Both the position numbers and the translations under genes were made by a program. From NCBI GenBank assembly GCA_022376515.1, contig WTXI01000013.1, positions 372,001-436,000 on the forward strand: a stretch of 64,000 nt of DNA. Direction: 5' to 3'. The DNA comes from Lactifluus volemus. Lineage: Eukaryota; Basidiomycota; Agaricomycetes; Russulales; Russulaceae. Below are positions 12,247-23,720 of the stretch, in pieces. Below the pieces are notes generated by a model. It was not told the origin of the DNA. It searched no databases and saw only the letters and a list, made by a program, of their open reading frames with translations. Each line of letters starts with the position of its first letter. Within the stretch, counting starts at the first letter, position 1.

Positions 12247-14182
12247 TCATTTATCTTGCCGTACTTTGACTTTCGACGAGAACGGCGTGAGGTCCTGGGG
12301 CTTGGAACTCCGTAGAGATGGGCACACCACCTCATCAAACTCATCCGGAATAACAAGAACCAACCGCCGTGAGAAATGTGGAGGGCTATACTGTGCGAGT
12401 CGCTGCAGAAGCCCTTCATGAATACTATGTCGCTGGCAAGCCGTGAATTGAAAGACATATAGGTGGCCATCGTGCCAGATGAATGAATCAATGGCTACTT
12501 GGTTCTGGGAATCTGCTATGTAGTAGATATCCGGCCGGAAATCGAGGTCCCAAAGCTCGTCCTCACTGTACTCACAAGTGCCAGAGGGGTGCACCGCCAG
12601 GGTAAATGTGTTGCCCAAAGTGGCCAGGCGTGTTTCCTCCAGTTTGTCGTGCTGAAAAGGTCGATGACTTGAGTACCATTGGGATTTGCACTTTGCACTA
12701 TCCTCGTCCGATAGAACCATCGGGACACATTCAATAGAAATATGGTTTTGAAAATGCTGGTGGCAGATTGCTTGGAATATACCGCTGATCATACCCCTGC
12801 CAATGCGAGCAGTGGCGGCAGCACTAGCGTGAGCCTCATACAATTCGATTTGTTGGCGGGTCCTGTCATTCCGTAGTGCGATGGCAAGTCGATTTTGCAT
12901 GTAGTAGGTGATGGGAATTATGGAAAAGGGGGAAGAGACATTGTCTTTATCCTTGTGATTCACCAGCCATAACTTGAATGATATTTCGTTCACAGTCCAC
13001 TTGAACCCTGCTGTTTCACACATCAAATTGGTGAGGATCCACCAGTTCATACGCTTCAATGTCGTTTCCACAGAGGTCATATATGATTTTAATAGAGAAG
13101 GATCAGATGCTGTCTGAATGCAGAGGCGAGGAATGGGGCCGAGCTGGTCATATGCATCATCAATGACCTTCCAGTTTGGGCTGGATAGTTGCAGCAGTGC
13201 GCTAAAAAGTTGGGATGCATCATGATGAGCTTTGTATATATAACGTATTTAAAGGTACAACTTACGCATGGTGAATCTCCTCTCGTGTCCATGGACTCAT
13301 GCATATTGTATCATTCAAGTCAATCCTTTTATGCTCTGCCAGTGGCAAGCGCAGCCCATTCATTTTGGTACAACTCGGAGATGTAGCATATATGATGAAC
13401 AGACACATGCCAGTGGCACGGACAATGCGCCCCAGTGGGATGCCTGGAAATAGTTCCTGTTCTGAATCGACCAAAGTCCAAATGGCGGCATTGAAGGCAC
13501 AGTGTAGGACATCTCTTCTAGGCACTAAAAAAGTGCCCTCTTCCACGAACAAGAACAGTTTCTTGTTATTCACCCAGATGACTGGCCTCTTTTCGGCACA
13601 GCACCTGCGCAAGGCATAAAGAAGCCAGCAAGTCTTCCCTGTGTAGTAAAGGGTTACCAGTGGTAGACCACTGGAAAAGTAGTATTAGGCTGCTCACCAA
13701 CACCTGGTTGTCCTGTGATTAGACTGACAGGTAATCGTGAGAGATCCAGACTTGGAGAATTTGTATACTTGGCATACAATTCCTCAATGTGATTGTAAAT
13801 TTGGATGTATTCAGCCTACCAGCTTCATGAGGTTCAAGTTGGTCACGGTGATGTCAGCTGAGGGGGATAGACTCACACGAATCCAGATGCTTTGACATTG
13901 CATGGAGCTCCATGCGAAATGATTCTCAAAGTGAAGGCCAAAACAACCTGGTATAATGTCGGCATCCTCGCTCTCGTTTGAGTCATCCTCATTCATGTGA
14001 CTCGGATCGGATGTCAACCCATCCTTCGGTTTGAGAGGGGTTCCCCAATACTTCTTATGCCACTGAGCCAACATTTCATCATCACCGAGCTTCTGCCATG
14101 GTTTCAACATTTTTGGAACATAGACAACAGAGGCAAATGATGATTCAGATGCACCAAAAGTAGGAGCGGCGCCGGTGGACAT
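12247..14182 (-). CDS. RHS/Crinkler-like P-loop ATPase with nuclease-like C-terminus, copy B
   Basis: Exons 14182-13877, 13815-13698, 13638-13266 and 13201-12247 sum to 1752 nt (583 aa), all open. Architecture matches copy A: KYWGTPL near the N-terminus, Walker A GQPGVGKT with an intron inside it, EEGTFLVP, the SSPNWK and LGPIPRLCI segment, and the C-terminal VAIDSF and YVFQFT strands. Relative to copy A most changes are single substitutions and the C-terminus differs (ends KVRQDK). Retention of an open frame through four exons in a recent duplicate argues that the protein is still made. Nuclease activity is not assured because the usual ExK lysine is absent. Confidence 0.75.
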
Positions 14183-14254
14183 GATAATGGTGCAGGTTCA
14201 ACTGTCAGTCTACTACGTGACGTCACACTAAGGGCGGTAGTCACGTCTCAATGT

Positions 14255-14600
14255 CAGCTGGGTAGTTTCGGGTCTGGCGATCTCTGGCATTGGCAAGTCG
14301 GGGAGGCCTTGCCATTCAACAATGGTATTCAGCTCCTTGAGTAACGAGCCGTTAACTGAGCTGCTTCTGGGTCTCACAATTCATGATCCTCTTAATTTCT
14401 GTGCGCTTTCCCAAAGTATTTCGATGTGACGTGGTTGGCCATGTTTGTGGCCTGGCACCTCCATCATTTTACACAGAATTGACCACACGTCTGAGTTTTC
14501 TGAAATCACCTCCATGCATTTCGGATGCAGTACCAAATGAAATACCACGGGCTGGTCCAAGTGTTCGGGGCCTCACAGAGCTAAGGGATATACATGGCGC
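14255..14600 (-). pseudogene. Remnant of a DUF6535-type gene tail (unit B)
   Basis: Counterpart of the relic at 10255-10620. The minus strand gives LVLHPKCMEVISENSDVWS and a MMEVPG segment, followed by a GLP.LPMPE-type tail in broken frames. It matches the last exon of the complete gene that starts only about 600 bp to the right. It lies directly upstream of RHS copy B, as in the other units. Confidence 0.7.
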
Positions 14601-15208
14601 ACAGTAAATGTGCGTAATTAGGATATCCTCTCCGGGAGGGTTTTCTGAAAGGACCGAGATGGTGTTCTGAGGTAATCCGAACTGCCAAGTGAAGAGTACG
14701 CTGGACCGCAAGCAACTAAAACTTAGATTGGGACCAGCCCGGAAAATTTCAAGGCTGGTCACTCACGGGTCATTGGTGCATCAATCATCTCTGGATGCTA
14801 ATCTTCTCAGAATCAAAGTTCTCGTTCTAAGTTCCTCGCAAAGGTTTCTACACGCCGGAGCAATGGCATATTCATCCCGACTCGGGCGATGCGTCTTTGA
14901 AAACCCTACAGAGTTGAGAGATAAGGAATTTGTCTCAGGAGCAGAAATGGATTGTGCCAAGAAATAATACCGTTACGATGAGAATGAGGGGCAAATTGGG
15001 CGGGTCAACCAAGTCCAACAGTTTATCACATCACGTGACTAGAACTTGCCAGCTCCACTCGCGTCCATGATGATAACAATATCATTTACCCTCTGATACA
15101 AGCGCGACCAACATTCCTATGTGGGAGACGTAGTGTATATGATAAACAGAGGTGTTCCGTAAAACATAACAAACCGTTATAAGTTAATACTCCCCAAATA
15201 CCAGATAC

Positions 15209-18200
15209 TCAAATGTAAACAGGCGAATAGGCATTTCTACGGGGTGGGATAGGTGAGTCCAAGTCAGACCCTGGCGGTATAACTAGGTCTGGCATTGGCA
15301 ACTCAGGGAGGCCCAGCCACTCAGCAACGGTATTCACCATCCCGAGCAACTCGAGCTGCTTCTGAGTCTCCCGGCCCTCTTTCTTCACGACCTCTCTCTG
15401 TGCGTTGGCCCGGACTGTCCCAAAGTATTTCATAGCGATGCGATCGGTCGTGTCCGCAAGGCCCGGCACCTCCATCAATTTGCGCAGAACCATCCACGCA
15501 TCTTCTAGGACCGCTTCCTCGCGTTTCAGATGTGGTATCAAACGAGATGCCATAGTCGAGAAGTTCTGAAGCGGACCACCCAGGAGGAGACTCTTGAGGT
15601 ATCGCGGCGAGGATGCTTCTTTGGTATCCAGTTTGCCTGGACGCCGTGCTTGTCGTTGTTTGCGCTGATTTTCGTCACCTAGAAGCATCCCATCATGAAC
15701 CTTGAGAATGAACAAGTGCTCCTCGAGATCATGCACGGCCGGTAGATCACGATGTCCTAGAGCAGCTCGCGCACGGAACTGACTGATGATGACATGGTTC
15801 ACCAGGCCTAGTGCACAGTACGCGTGAATGGCTGAAGGACGACCGGTCATGTTCCGGTTGGACACGATCTCATTGGCAGAGCGGAGAATCGCGTCGACCC
15901 CGACATCGTACCAGTGGACACTCAAAGACCCCTCGAGAAATGTGAAGACCTTCTCCACAAGTTTCAGGCAGGTCATGGACATGTGCTGCCGCGCTTTTTG
16001 CGATACTTGCGGACTGATACTTGTTTTCAGGTGCTCGTCAATGCCTCGTAAAAGGCCATCCTCGGCGAGTATCTTCTCGATCGTGTCGCGAGCATTTTCA
16101 GGACTTGTAGACTCGATAAAATCGGGGAGCGCGGATGAGAACATGTCGACGACGTCAAAGGCACCAAACGGATCCTTGGCGTATATCTGATCATGGCGAA
16201 GGTACAACCCTCCAGAAAAGGGGGAGGTCCGTTCCACAGGATTGGCAGATTGGGGAGATTTCGCATTTAGGATTGTCACAAGACGCATACCCCTGACAAC
16301 CTTGTCCATGAGCCCCAGCACCTGGCTGTATCGTTCAGCGGCATAAACGGGCAATCGTTCCCGGACTTTGAGGCTGCTCCAGACGGCCTTGGATTTGGGC
16401 TCTGCGACGTGGAACTGGATATGCTTTGAATGTCTGGAATGTCTACTCGCGGTGGTGCTGACACTGTAGAGATGCTGTCGGGTCCTTCCTGCGGACCATA
16501 TAGATACTCGCGAACGTCTGAACGTATCTCTTCGAACCGAGAGGACGCGGAAGTGGAAGCGGGGGGCTGGGTAATGCTAAAGGTGCCAACCAATGTGTCC
16601 AGGGTCTCCCACACCGTAGTGAGATCCAACGACGGCCGTTCAGCATACGGAAGGACGTCTCGTATCAAGACCATAAAACTGATCAGGTGTCCATCGTGCA
16701 CAACGTTGCACCAAGCATCCGAGTCGTGCCAATCAGATGCCAAGTGCATCTCCACCTCCTCGAGTTCTGCTTGGTTGCGCCATCGCCGGCTGTCAGTGCT
16801 TATCCACGTCTGCAAACGTAGTGCCAGCGGTGATAAACGTGGAGGAACTCGCGAGGAATGTGTTGGGCCTAGTATGGAGAGGGAGCCGCCAATGAGCTTG
16901 CGGAATGTCAGAGCCCGGATGCACGCGGCACGCAGAGCGAAGGCGGAATCCTGACTCATGCGAAACACGTCAGAGGATTTGATGAGTATGTTTGTCGCTC
17001 TTCTGTACTGGAGCGTATCAGCCCATTGATCTAGGACGGAGAAGATTGCGTCTAGTGCCTCAACACATGTGATAGCACGCGTAATACTCGCGGTCGGTGA
17101 GAGGTCACGTGTCGACATGCAAGAGGTGAGATGCTCCCCAATGCGCTCTAGAATACCATCTGTCACTAGAGCCCCATAATGGCTGGCGCATCCGTGGTGA
17201 AGGGGGAGCGGATGAGGGCCGGGAGTCCCCTGATGAGTTTGTCCATGCTATCCTCCTCTACGTCTTTGAGTAACCATTGCAGGGCGTGACGGTCCAGACT
17301 AGCAGCTCTCCGTTCAGTGGCTGCAAACAGGTCTCGAGACCGGTTGTGTTGAAAGGTTGCAGCAATGACTGAATGAAACCTAATCGGAGGGGACCCCTTC
17401 ATCGCCAACATGGGTAACCTGAACAAGATGAACCGCAAGACGACGAAACATGGGCGCAGAGGAGTGGTAAGGGCAGTTTGATAAGGGGAGCTGATGATGA
17501 TGAGAGGGAGAATGCTGAGGAGGAGATATGCTGAGAGAAGCACGATGAAACTGTATCTTGCAGCGAGGCCCACTGATCTGTTGACGGTATGAAGGAAATC
17601 GCTGACAGCAAAGAAGAACAAGAAAACAGATATGTGTAGAAGGACTGGAATGCTTTCGACCATCCGTCGCATCTGAAAATTGGTCAGGCCTTGGAAGAGA
17701 TATGCGCGCACTCGGGCGCGTTTTTGGGGAGTAGCGCTGAGTTGGGAGTACTGCAAATACTCCCGCGCCCATTGTTGGATTAAGGTTGACATCAGCGCGC
17801 ATGTTAAGCTGAGGAATAGACTAAGGAACATCAGGATGTTCGTCCGAATTGCAATTGCCGAGGCGGTGAAGGAGCCTTGCGTAGGCAGGACAACCGATGA
17901 GGTAGAGGGAGCATTTGATTGGGATTGGACGACGACCAGCTGAGTGAGAAGCGCTACCGTTGCACCGCTGTTGTCCGGCAAAAGAGTCTTGTATGTCTCT
18001 ATAATGAAGGCCGCAACGACTGTTGAAAATAGACCCGTCTATGGAGGTCATCAATCGATGGGATAATGCCTATGCGGGCGAAAATAACATACAAATATCA
18101 ACATGGCATCAGTCTGCCCTTTCCATGTGCTAGCGAGCTCTGTGTCGCACTTGTCAGCCTCACTCTGATACAACTTCCATATTTTGGCAGAGCCCGACTC

Positions 18201-18447
18201 GAATCCATTCTCTGGTGTCGGACGCGTAAACAACCGCACCCACAAAGGGAAATTTGGTGATTTAGATACACACCTTTACTATTGTCAAGGTCAGGCAGGG
18301 GCCCGGACGTTCCTGAGAAAATGGTTCCGAGTGGTCGCCAGTCAGAGTACGCACCGGGCGCAGGAATGTGTCGTCAATAAAAAAAAGTGACAAACCTTGG
18401 CCAGCATCTTCGACATCCCTTTGACCAGATTGCCCAGGAGTAGACAT
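15209..18447 (-). CDS. DUF6535-domain membrane protein
   Basis: Start codon at 18447-18445. Short first exons (18447-18396, 18312-18274, then from 18211) splice in phase into SAKIWKLYQSEADKCD. The DUF6535 core follows: GLFSTVVAAFIIETY, a long linker, then hydrophobic helices with FLSLFLSLTCALMSTLIQQW and AREYLQYSQLS, and further membrane segments to about 17.4 kb. The long C-terminal part (17.1-15.2 kb) is helical and soluble-looking and ends near NAYSPVYI. Function is unknown; the family is expanded in Agaricomycetes. One oddity: near 17165-17180 the frame jumps between APAIMG and ALVTDGILERIG with no usable intron, which looks like a one-base loss. A short intron near 16.4 kb restores HIQFHVAEPKSKAVW. 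It may therefore be a young pseudogene or carry a sequence error. Confidence 0.65.
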
Positions 18448-18876
18448 GGTGGTTAGAGGAGAATGGTTGCGGTAGGCGGTTCTCACAACACATTTAGTAA
18501 GTACTTCAGCGCTTTACAATAGTTTCTAGGTTTCAAAGTTGAGTGGACGCGCCCACACGGAGCGCCGTGATCATCACGGAATGCAACCCATTCAATTATC
18601 AAGCAGAATCAGGGGTTCACCTCGTTACCGTCATCAAAGCACAGCATGATCCTCTTCGTCTTTGTATCGTTCTATTTTCTTTGTACGACACGTACTGTAT
18701 ATAATCCAATTCAGGTTTGACTCGAGTTGACCAGTGTAACACTAGAACAAACCCAGGTTTCGAACGTGATAGTACTTTCAAGTGAACTCCGTTTAGTATT
18801 CCCACGCACTGTCATCGTCCTATCTCGCTCTACTGGAAGATTCTCCGAGTCGGACCTAAACGTCTCTACACGCTCA
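18448..18876. other. Divergent intergenic region
   Basis: Spacer of about 430 bp between the start codons of the minus-strand DUF6535 gene and the plus-strand kinase gene, so it should hold two promoters. I see no TATA box or conserved element that I would defend. Confidence 0.5.
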
Positions 18877-20202
18877 ATGGCTGCAGAATCCACAGAGATA
18901 CAAGCCTCTAACTATACCTTCAAGTTTTCTGCGTCTCAAATTTCGGAGAATTTATACTCTCATGAAGTTAAGTGGAGAGACCGCCAGCCATTTCTGGAGT
19001 CCAAGGGCTATATGCTTCGTCCCCGGCTTCGTCCCGGATGGACCCCATCTTGGGTATCATCAGGGAAACACTACATGTTTTGCGAGGATGCTGCACGACT
19101 CCCTGTGAGCTCAAAAATATAGTCTTGTGAATACTCTCATATCTATTTACCAGCTTCGTCCTCTCCTCGTCGATGCAACCCGAATATCAGACAGCAAGTT
19201 AGTATATATCAAGGAAGTTAAGACTGGCGACTTAGAGTCGCGTATAGCCTTGACACTCGGTGCCCTGAATGACCCCACAAATCACTCGGTCCCTATTCTC
19301 GATACTTTCGTGGACTACGCAGACGAGTCTATCTCATACATCGTCATGCCGTTCTTCCGGCTATCAGATGACCCCCCTTTTGAGACCGTCGGGGAAGTGG
19401 TGGACTTTGCAGATCAGGTTCTCGAGGTATGTCCGATCCGGCAAACGCTACTCTATGGTATGTTGCAAATGAAGCACTTCTAGGGTCTCGTCTTCATGCA
19501 TTCACAAGGTGTCGCACACCGGTTCGTCCTTTGCTAACTTCATGACGTAGACTGATAATGTAATCCCGCAAAAAAGAGACTGTTCTCTTAAAAACATCTT
19601 GATGGATGCAACGCACATGTTCCCACTCGGCTTTCACCCCGTAAAGGATATTTTTCTTAACGATGTCTCAACTCCCGCTCCTATTATTCCCCGAAGGCAT
19701 GCAGGTGTCAAGTATTACTTTATTGATTATGGCATATCATCGTACTTTCCTGTGGGGGAATCACTGCCCCACCTTGTTGTTGGTTTGGCAGGGCGTGATC
19801 AAGATGTTCCTGAGCTGTCGGACGAGGTGCCATATGACGCATTTAAAGTTGATATATTCACGGTCGGCAACGTTTTTCTTCAGGAGTTTTGTAATGTAAG
19901 TTTCAATCCCGTCTTGCTCAAATCATTGCCCAACTCGTGCCCAGAATTATTCCAATCTCCACTTCCTCCAGACCTTGACTGTGTCCATGATGCAGCGTGA
20001 TGCAGCAAGTCGGCCGTCGGCTGAAGAGGCTTTGCTGCAATGGAAGGCTATCCGCAGTAATTCGAATTTCGTGCACCGCTACTGGAGGTTACGGGACCGC
20101 AGGGAGCCTTTGGCATATTCGTTGGTGCTAGATATTGTTCATGTTATACTATCCATCCCGCGCCTCGTGATGTCTACCACCTGGAGAAGGGCTTTCATAT
20201 AA
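18877..20202 (+). CDS. Agaricomycete-type protein kinase
   Basis: Five exons: 18877-19104, 19154-19426, 19484-19521, 19577-19895 and 19945-20202. They sum to 1116 nt, 371 aa. The N-lobe has the conserved lysine in LVYIKEVKTGD. The catalytic loop HRDCSLKN (about residues 179-186) is complete once a 55-nt intron inside it is removed. The metal-binding motif is FIDYG (DYG instead of DFG, about 230-232). The C-lobe has KVDIFTVGN and a final MMQRDAASRPSAEEAL helix with the conserved Arg. The hydrophobic tail after residue 320 is usual for this expanded basidiomycete family. Substrates are unknown. Because HRD, the Asn and the Lys are all present, it should be an active kinase. Confidence 0.85.
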
Positions 20203-21134
20203 CGCAATCCATTTGAGTACTGTACTACCTGTTATCTTTAGTAGTACACATCAGAAAAAACTAGCAAGAACCCGTGCCGCACGGTGAGAAATGTTCGCGA
20301 CATCCCCCCTCTGTCGGAAAAATCACAAAAAAACAATGTGGGCCGATATTACCTTGCTAGCAAGGTTTCTTGCGGGCCAAATTCGCACGTGATTGCAGGA
20401 ACCATCGAAAGATTACATAACAATTGCTCCTTCTTCTGGTCTTCCGAACTGCCCATTCAAGATTTTCTGACCGTAAACTCCTCAGTTTGCAATGATTGTA
20501 ACATTCTAAGTCGATGATTGATCCCGGAGCCGTCATGTCGTTTGATTTTCATCATACCCCGTTCTTACAACACAAACACCCAAGGGCTCCGACAGGTCCA
20601 GGTGGCACGCCATGGGCAAGCCAGCCGTGGCATTGCGTTTTACAAGTCCTTTCTTTGTCGGTATTTACTTTCTTGAATCATAGGATGGTAGGTGCTTGGT
20701 GGAAACGGGATCTGGCGCCTCCTCACAGTGGTCAGGGTGGGTTCCTCGAAGAGATTGAGGTGACGATGCTCTCAGCAGCAGGTCACATCAGTGTTACATG
20801 GAAGAGCGACGACTCAACAATAAGCGGGACATTCACACCCGGATGTGGCACACTACTTGCAACCTGCACAGTCCACAAGCAAGTGGCCGACGACAACGTC
20901 GGCATTTCCCTTGTAGTCCAATCACCCGCTATATCGGAAGGATAGCACCATTCGAATCCACAGTATCCGGCAACAGTTACACCTCTATCACCGCTGTGTA
21001 GAAACCCTGTGTTTCAGGGTCAATGCCGGGATCATCTTCAAAGCAGTCTCCCATGACCGGGATAAGTGACAAACTCATTTCAAGGCTGTCACAGTTCATC
21101 AGCTCCCAGAGCCATCATTTGGTGGTTCATCTAC

Positions 21135-21275
21135 ATCATCCCTGATGATGTAGAATCGTAGATGAAATCAGATGCTCATACTCACAGAATGCTGCCATGC
21201 AGAAAATGACTCCATTCTCGTCAAAGCTGGTAGTGGATAATGGAAAGTAGATGGATCCGGAACTGCCGATGTGGT
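21135..21275 (+). repeat. Degenerate repeat shared with 48583-48742
   Basis: The plus strand here aligns with the minus strand of 48583-48742. Both begin ATCATCCCT, contain GATGAAATCAGA, and encode FSSKLVV(D/E)NG followed shortly by MDPE. This copy is interrupted by a TAG between the two peptide blocks. The family is unknown to me. Similarity at peptide level suggests a decayed coding sequence rather than a simple repeat. Confidence 0.5.
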
Positions 21276-23409
21276 AGTTGTAGAGGCAGAGAGAAAGAGG
21301 AAAGTATGGGAACGTTGACACATGACATAGTCGAACAGTGAAGACATTAACTTGTGAACATATGTGATGTCGCATCACTTCATATCACGTTGATTAATAA
21401 AAAAATCTGCAGTGCTGTAGAAGAAACGGAGTGCCGACGAGTAAATGCTGACCGAGGACGGCCTAGATGACCGTGAACAGGGGCGTCGTTCAACCCTCGT
21501 GGCCCATTCCCGTTCACTTTCACTTCACCCTGCTTTCTGGGCAACTTAGGAAACCTGTGATGTGCGACTCGTCTAAACCATGGTGGTTTTCTGGGTTTCC
21601 CTTTCTTCGCTGATGCAGCTCAGGGCGGAAAAAAAATGGTTGTAGTACACGGAGCGCCGTGAGGGAGTAATCGGCATTTTTAACCAATCAACCGCGCTCA
21701 CCTTCCGTGGGGATCGAGTGATGGCCAGTTAAACCAGCACTCAGCTGAAGTTGTCGTAGAAAGTTCTTCTTGAAACAAGAACTTGAAGTACAGTAAGCAA
21801 CGCATATCTACTGCCTGACGCGGATTTGCTCTGCTTATTGTACTTCAAGTAGTTTGGATAAGGGCATTTCAAAGCGTGCCCCGTTGCGCCTCCTCGTCAC
21901 GGTCCCTTGGTATAGGCACCGCCAAGATTGCTAGTACCCCTCTTGGTCAACACTACAGTATTGACTGTACGAAACGAGATCGGAGATCGTCTAGAAAGAC
22001 AAGTCATACCGCACTGTGGCATCCGTGACTCGTCCGCCCTACCAAAAAAAAAATAGGCCCACGGTCCGAGTTATCCGTGGGCTGTTTGCTTCAAGTTGTG
22101 CCCCTACAGTACCCCGCCTACTAGGTCGCGTGAGTTGTTCCGTTTCATACACGGTAAACCCTTAACCCATTTGTGGCCCAGACGCCCACACACCGTGACG
22201 GCGGTAAAGCAAGTACTTGTTTTTGGCATGCACATTCTCACGCCGGGTCATGCGTCCGAGTCTTTTCGTCAGAAAAAGGGTATATCAAAATGCGTAGATC
22301 TATCAAAGGGGGGATCTTTGTGTATCAGCGCCGCGGCAATTTGGTGGGGGGGGGGGGACCGCAACCGGGCAAACGAGGAAGGCCTAGGCTTATTCACCCG
22401 TGAGATCTAAGATCAAAAGTACGATTTTTACCCACCCTCGGGAAGCGTGTTTTTACGGCAAAACCAGAGAGGTGGGTCAAGTCCCCCAGGCACTCCTCCA
22501 ATTACGATCAAACGCCGAGGAGGAGGGGGCCACACACACACGCACACGCACACACGTCACTCCTCGGCGCAAACACCGTGATGAGTTTGTTTCCAGTAGT
22601 ACCAAAAGTCCCCAAAAAAAAAGAACTTTTCCAACATAAATGCATGTCACCTCAAAACCCCCTTTCTTTCTGGCCGTAGAAATCCCTCGGTGAGGAAAAG
22701 ACCCAAAATAAGATTAAAAATACCAGTTCCCCAATCCAAAGAACAAAAAAAAGGAAAAAGTGACGCTTGGCCCCTCCCCTCTACCCGCCCATGTGTTATG
22801 AGCGTTTCCATACATCAGCTTGTTACATGTAGCGGTGCAATAAATCCGGGTCGGTCGATCAACGGTCTAATCTATCAGATTCTCAAACGTTTCGTGTAAC
22901 GTATGGCCCCAATTCGCAACTAGTGAGGTTTAGATGTTTTATTTTTGATCAAGTAACAATCGGGAGTGTTGTGCGAGAGGAACGGCGTAGGTGGCGTATC
23001 GTGCCGCACGCCCACTAGCACAAAAGTCCGAGAATTATGGGTTTTGTAATCGTATGTTTTGCATACACGCACGTAAACACAGCCTGAAGCCGCACGGCTT
23101 ATGCGTGTTTTTTACAATTTGCCGATGAAAGATGACGTTGTCACGCTTAGAAGAACGGTCAGCTGGAATTTCTGATGGCTGGTCCAAGCAACGTTCGTGA
23201 ATCCCCTTCAGCCCAACAAGAGGTCATATGATGGTACTCGCCAACCGACCGAAACAGCAGCAGTGAAATTGATCCGTGTCCAGTCCGAGTCAGCGGCAGC
23301 AGAGGTGGAGCCCTAAAACAATCACTCCAATTGTGAGACGGCAACAGGGCTTGGGCAAGCGGAAACAGCATGTATCCTAACTCACTGAGCCGTAGCTAGT
23401 AGACACAAA

Positions 23410-23439
23410 AGAGGAGTAGTAAGCGCTTACTACTCCTCT
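23410..23439. repeat. Perfect 30-bp palindrome without spacer
   Basis: Bases 23410-23424 are the exact reverse complement of 23425-23439, centred on AAGC|GCTT, and symmetry stops at the next base on each side. It lies about 280 bp beyond the stop codon of the membrane-protein gene at 23721-24971, in otherwise plain sequence. It could be a binding site for a symmetric dimer, a 3'-end hairpin in RNA, or a fold-back of local origin. Confidence 0.8.
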
Positions 23440-23720
23440 ACCACAGGGTAAAAAGAAATGAAAAGCGAATACAATGTCAGAGCGAGTATAAGCGTCAATT
23501 TGTCTCTCCCTTGAATAAAAAAAAATATGTCAAAACATATGATGAGTAAAAGGTAAGGTTCAACAATGATGATACAACAGAGTCTGAGTAATAGAAATGA
23601 CTTAAGAGGGGGGATTACCTCAGCCCGACCTGCAGACCGCCTAAATGCACCACCAAATCGGGTTATCAGCGCCGTGCGAGAGGTGCGAAAGGACGGGCAC
23701 GTACGGCGGTGCAGACGTGT

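Larger units (their letters stand above)
11075..14995 (-). repeat. Segmental repeat unit B
   Basis: Second copy of the tandem 4 kb unit, same orientation and same order of parts as unit A. Differences are scattered substitutions plus short indels. Copy B lacks about 12 nt in exon 1 of its RHS gene and gains about 12 nt in exon 3. Its right edge lies close to the full DUF6535 gene at 15209. Confidence 0.8.
20203..23720. other. Long gene-poor stretch
   Basis: No confident gene in 3.5 kb. A plus-strand frame at 20514-20945 reads beta-rich, coding-like text near its end (EEIEVTMLSAAGHISVTW) but has no recognised family, start context or partner exons. It could be one exon of an unknown gene. The rest contains A- and G-homopolymers (12 G near 22345), a CA-rich run near 22530, a shared repeat (21135-21275) and a perfect palindrome (23410-23439). 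Confidence 0.4.

Noticed and set aside
8239..14182. RHS/Crinkler-like genes as NLR-type immune receptors
   Set aside because: They have a P-loop, but no NACHT or NB-ARC sensor text and no WD40, ankyrin or TPR repeats. The PSPNWK and LGPIPRLCI blocks fit the RHS/Crinkler group better.
22096..22899. Several overlapping plus-strand open frames
   Set aside because: Interrupted by G- and A-homopolymers, no recognisable peptide, and no in-phase introns connecting them.
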